This document shows positions 60,866 through 64,000 of a stretch of 64,000 bases of DNA, one piece after another. Where the stretch lies: NCBI GenBank assembly GCA_030740795.1, contig JASLWO010000039.1, positions 1 through 64,000 on the forward strand, read 5' to 3'. The notes under the pieces were generated by a model, which had not been told where the DNA came from, made no database searches, and saw nothing but the letters and a program-made list of their open reading frames with translations. How positions within the stretch are numbered: position 1 is the stretch's first letter; every line of letters starts with the position of its first letter. The position numbers were made by a program, and so were the translations under genes. The DNA comes from Acidimicrobiales bacterium (lineage in GTDB: Bacteria; Actinomycetota; Acidimicrobiia; Acidimicrobiales; UBA8592).

Positions 60866-62218
60866 TTACTGAAGTAAACTTAACCCGTTTACATACCCCT
60901 CGGGTCCTATCACCGCAGGGGCCAAAGTCGTACCGTCAGCGCCTCCGAGTTCAAGGAACATTGCGTCTCCTTGACACAATGAGGACAAGCCGATGTCTGC
61001 ATACACGCATGACCAGCCGAAGCCGCCAACCCTTCCACGGGTCGTTCCGTCGTCCATGGTTGCGATAATCTTGCTTGGATCAGAAAGGTTTTCAAACCCG
61101 ACTTCTTCGTAGAGGTCATAGATGTCAAGCATCGTTGCCCATCCGAGCCCAGTGAAGGACGCGTTTGGTGCTTCGGGTGAGTACTTCTCAAGTAAACCAT
61201 CGGTTCGGTCAAATTCTGCTAGAACTTCATCGGGAGCCCATACTTCTCGTTCCGTATAACCGCCCTTGTGAATGTAACTTCCCACCATGAGTTCACCGAC
61301 TTCATCGTAAATTTCTTCTACGTCACATGTCGCGCTGTAGAACATTTGTTCAGGGGCGATGCCTAACTGATTGGCGGCGCGGATGACGGGCACACATTCA
61401 TTACCTGCTGCAAGAAGCATCACAAGATCAGCGTTTGAGGCGGCTGCTTGGCTAACAGGAGGAATGGCATCCGTCAATGGGATAGGAACGTCAATGGCCT
61501 CATACTCTATTCCATAAGCGTCAAAGATTGGGGCTAATCCCTGCTCAAGGGCTGCAGTGGCTGCAGGATTCTGGTTGACAAGAACTGCGACTTTGCTTGA
61601 TCCGAGATCTTCAGCGACAAAGCGTGCCGCTGCAGAATACACTTGCACGCTGCCGCCATTAAAATATCTGGCGTTTGGCTGATTGTAGTCACTAGCGAAC
61701 AGGGGCAATCCTCCTATGACTGGTGTTTCTCCCATAGTTCCGTAGAAATCGAAGGCCATTGTCCAAATATTTACACCATTGATAACTGATATCAGGTCGC
61801 TGGTTGCAAGATCTTGAGCGCATTGTTGAGCTGCGGGGACACTGTTTTGCAAACAACTGACGAGTTCAATCGGGTGACCTCCGATGCCGCCCAGTTCGGC
61901 GTTAATGTACCCAATGGCGCCTTCAAGACCCAACCTAATCTCTGGGAAAGAACCGACAGGATCATTTTCTTGATTCAGTAAACCAATCCTGACTGGAGGA
62001 AGGGAATCATCGGCAGCTACTGGCGCTGCTTCTTCTGCAGGAGCTTCTTCTTCTGCAGGAGCTTCTTCAGCGGTTTCCTCACTGGTTTCGCTTGACGCGC
62101 TTTCAGTCTCCGACTCTTCGGTCGAGCTTGAAGCGGTCGAATCACTATCGGAACTACCACCACACGCACTTGCGAACAGTGCAAAAATTGCGATGATAGT
62201 TAATAATACTTTCTTCAT
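60866..62218 (-). CDS. Branched-chain amino-acid-type ABC binding protein, lipoprotein
   Basis: This LivJ-family extracytoplasmic binding protein has signal peptide MKKVLLTIIAIFALFASAC with lipobox Cys 19. It is followed by an acidic, Ser/Glu/Ala-rich linker with repeated EEAPAEE units (about 25-70) that spaces the domain from the membrane. The mature domain starts LPPVRIGLLNQENDPVG, then AIGYINAELGGIGGHPIEL. ATG 62218 is chosen because GGGGGA lies upstream; a frame to 62281 gives no better start. It is paired with a LivHM permease; the ligand may be a branched-chain amino acid, an amide or urea. Confidence 0.88.
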   Translation of the reverse strand: MKKVLLTIIAIFALFASACGGSSDSDSTASSSTEESETESASSETSEETAEEAPAEEEAPAEEAAPVAADDSLPPVRIGLLNQENDPVGSFPEIRLGLEGAIGYINAELGGIGGHPIELVSCLQNSVPAAQQCAQDLATSDLISVINGVNIWTMAFDFYGTMGETPVIGGLPLFASDYNQPNARYFNGGSVQVYSAAARFVAEDLGSSKVAVLVNQNPAATAALEQGLAPIFDAYGIEYEAIDVPIPLTDAIPPVSQAAASNADLVMLLAAGNECVPVIRAANQLGIAPEQMFYSATCDVEEIYDEVGELMVGSYIHKGGYTEREVWAPDEVLAEFDRTDGLLEKYSPEAPNASFTGLGWATMLDIYDLYEEVGFENLSDPSKIIATMDDGTTRGRVGGFGWSCVYADIGLSSLCQGDAMFLELGGADGTTLAPAVIGPEGYVNGLSLLQ

Positions 62219-62240
62219 TATTTTCCCCCTTGGCTTACTT

Positions 62241-64000
62241 TTACACAAGCACCTTAGTTTCGTTTGTTTCGGATTTAGCACTTCGCCTCGTTTGGTTATC
62301 TCTCGCGACCTTCCCTGCTATTCCGTCTGTATTCATTATTGCGGTCAGTATCAGACCAACCCCACCGACCAAGTTAGCGTATGTCCCTATGCTGTCGCCA
62401 GAAAAACCTTTTGCTATTAGGGCAACCGCTAGTCCACCCGGTGCTATTACCCCTGCAACGAGTGCTCCGCTAACCGAACCTATTCCTCCTAAATAGGCGA
62501 AAGCGAGAAGAGCTAAACTTGCAAAGACGCTAAATGATTCCCCGCTGATCTGGCCTCTCATATAAGCCAGCATCGCTCCACCTAATCCAGCAAGAAACGA
62601 TGAGAACGCGAAGGCTTGAAGCTTCACAGCCGCCCCATTAATTCCACATGCTGCAGCTGCTCTTTCATTCGCACGTATCGCCAAAAACCTCAATCCTGTT
62701 ATCGACCTACGTATATTGACAACGAATAAGGCACAAAAGACAGTTACGATGAGCAGCATTAACCCGTATTCCCACCTGTTGAAATCAGTGCCAACATTTG
62801 CAGCCAAATTCACTCCGAAAAAGTCTGGGGGTTTAATAGGCAACGCACCGGTGTTGCCTATGAACCAACGATTGGTAAACAAGAGGGTGCCCAGCGCTGC
62901 TCCTAACGCCATTGTGACGACCGCCAACTGAATCCCCCTGATGCGTAGGGCGGGAATTCCGACGATCAAGCCGAGAATTACCGCTCCGATTGCTCCTAAG
63001 AAAGGAGAAATGGGGAAAGGTATACCTGTTTCAAGTGCAATTTTACCTAGAAGAAAGCCGGCGATCCCAGCGAAAACGGCTTGAGCTAGCGAAACTTGTC
63101 CAACGAATCCTGTAAGAACAACTATTGAGAGCACAATAATTGTAGAAGTCAATGATTCGTAGAGGCTAAGCCTAAGTGCGCGGTCGAAAAAGAAAATGCC
63201 AAGAACGGCCAAGCTGGACAAGATGATTGTCGCTTGGAAAACATTCCGCGGTTTCGGGGCGAATGCCAAACGAATGTCAGCCAAGTTCGCTCGGGAGGGT
63301 AGTTGCTTACCGCGGAGAAAAAGTATTCCGACTATCACTAGAAATGGCAATACGTCCCTCATACCTGTTCGTGCAAAGTCAGGCCACCAGGATTTAATTT
63401 GTAACAGGGATAGTTCTGATCGGAACATCCCTAGAATCAGGCAGGTAGCAGCTGTGACACTGAACGAACGGAGAGCTCCTACTAGAGCTCCCGCTAGAGC
63501 AGGAACGACAAGTAATGTGTAATTCACCGTATTTACACCATTTGAAAGTGATGCTGCGAGGATTCCAAAAACTGCCGCTACGACTGAGGCAAGCATCCAG
63601 TTCCCCGCGGCAAGGACGCTAGGTGAAAAGCCGAGAAGCATCGCTCCTTTTTCTTCTTCCGCTGATGCTCGGGTAGCTAAACCGAAAACAGTGGCGCGGT
63701 AAAGAAGGGTTAACAAAAGAGCGGTGCAAATAACTATCCCCGCCAGCCATAAACGGTCTTGTGGTATCCGCGTTCCAAATAAAGTCACTGTGTCGGTTGG
63801 TAGGATCGCCCGAACAGTTTCATTAGCTGTTCCGAAACGTAGAAGAACCAATGATTGCAAAAGGATAAAGACCCCTACCGTTGCTACCACTTTCGCTAGC
63901 AAAGGAGCTCCGCGTAGTGGTCGAAAAACAAGCAAATGGATAAGCAAGCCAAGTATGGCCGCCATGAGAAGAGCTAGTAGAAATGAAGGCCAGAAAGCAG
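62241..64000 (-). CDS. Fused LivH-LivM branched-chain amino-acid ABC permease, partial (N-terminus beyond right edge)
   Basis: The frame is open through 64000. The N-terminal portion visible is LivH-like (LLIHLLVFRPLRGAPLLAKV, ATVGVFILLQSLVLL, GFSPSVLAAGNWMLASVVAA). After a linker near LPSRANLADIRLAF comes LivM-like sequence: LTGFVGQVSLAQAVFAGIAG, IPALRIRGIQLAVVTMALGA, RANERAAAACGINGAAVKL and GGIGSVSGALVAGV. LivH and LivM are usually separate subunits; here they form one chain of more than 580 residues. ATP-binding LivG/LivF genes must lie outside the window. It is followed 22 nt later by the binding-protein gene on the same strand. Confidence 0.9.
   Translation of the reverse strand, partial: AFWPSFLLALLMAAILGLLIHLLVFRPLRGAPLLAKVVATVGVFILLQSLVLLRFGTANETVRAILPTDTVTLFGTRIPQDRLWLAGIVICTALLLTLLYRATVFGLATRASAEEEKGAMLLGFSPSVLAAGNWMLASVVAAVFGILAASLSNGVNTVNYTLLVVPALAGALVGALRSFSVTAATCLILGMFRSELSLLQIKSWWPDFARTGMRDVLPFLVIVGILFLRGKQLPSRANLADIRLAFAPKPRNVFQATIILSSLAVLGIFFFDRALRLSLYESLTSTIIVLSIVVLTGFVGQVSLAQAVFAGIAGFLLGKIALETGIPFPISPFLGAIGAVILGLIVGIPALRIRGIQLAVVTMALGAALGTLLFTNRWFIGNTGALPIKPPDFFGVNLAANVGTDFNRWEYGLMLLIVTVFCALFVVNIRRSITGLRFLAIRANERAAAACGINGAAVKLQAFAFSSFLAGLGGAMLAYMRGQISGESFSVFASLALLAFAYLGGIGSVSGALVAGVIAPGGLAVALIAKGFSGDSIGTYANLVGGVGLILTAIMNTDGIAGKVARDNQTRRSAKSETNETKVLV

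Noticed and set aside
60865-60895. Small palindrome between galK and the binding-protein gene as a terminator
   Set aside because: The pairing TTTACT/AGTAAA is short, overlaps the coding end of the binding-protein gene and has no T-run.
61990-62100. Possible tandem repeat array in the binding-protein gene
   Set aside because: It is a short in-frame Glu/Ala/Pro-rich linker repeat, normal for lipoprotein spacers, not a CRISPR or mobile repeat.

Overview
The window looks like a chromosome segment of an actinobacterium, most likely a compact marine-type Acidimicrobiia relative (inference). Actinobacterial markers are a WhiB1-type Fe-S regulator beside a PdtaS-type histidine kinase (the arrangement known in Mycobacterium), a DUF3107 protein, a class E sortase, inositol-3-phosphate synthase and a Septum_form-domain lipoprotein. 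Base composition appears moderate rather than GC-rich (not computed). Genes are tightly packed. No gene-free stretch exceeds 300 bases; the largest gaps are 46308-46563 and 23039-23283, and both hold candidate elements. I saw no tRNA, rRNA, CRISPR array, insertion sequence or phage gene.

Layout. 1-1.4 kb: electron-transfer flavoprotein EtfBA (etfA cut by the left edge). 1.5-4.8 kb: lipid kinase, M1 peptidase lipoprotein, glycerophosphodiesterase. 4.9-9 kb: whiB1, then pdtaS, DUF3107 and mrp on the minus strand, with a SufR-like regulator divergent from mrp. 9-16 kb: a complete System I cytochrome c maturation operon, ccmABCDEFGH plus a CcmI-like TPR gene, including a 50-residue ccmD. 16-18.3 kb: sortase E, septum-formation-like lipoprotein, small membrane protein. 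18.3-20.1 kb: Nudix hydrolase and acyl-CoA dehydrogenase with a perfect palindromic operator candidate. 20.2-23.2 kb: BtuF-BtuC-BtuD vitamin B12 importer under a cobalamin riboswitch. 23.3-28.7 kb: AapJQMP general amino-acid ABC transporter with unusually long permeases. 28.9-44 kb: mixed metabolic genes (SerB, formylglycine-generating enzyme, class V aminotransferase, Ogt, nitronate monooxygenase, molybdopterin oxidoreductase, a crotonase-fragment fusion, Nudix, LysR/ino1, tandem SnoaL protein, YaaA, ArsJ, VOC-bicupin protein).

44.1-57.3 kb is a polyamine uptake and catabolism island. One minus-strand run encodes a class III aminotransferase, a C45 Ntn-hydrolase, a GNAT acetyltransferase, agmatinase, PotA-B-C-D and, after a structured gap, a methylmalonate-semialdehyde-type dehydrogenase. 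A PuuD-like hydrolase, a PuuB-like oxidase and a second class III aminotransferase flank it. The glutamine-synthetase-like PuuA of the classical pathway is not present, while an acyltransferase/acyl-hydrolase pair sits inside the operon. This is the best candidate in the window for a variant pathway.

57.4-64 kb: HAD phosphatase, GH4 alpha-galactosidase and divergent galactokinase (galactoside use), then a LivJ-type binding protein and a fused LivH-LivM permease cut by the right edge. Overall the gene content suggests a heterotroph specialised in scavenging amino acids, polyamines, branched-chain amino acids and B12, with respiratory c-type cytochromes.
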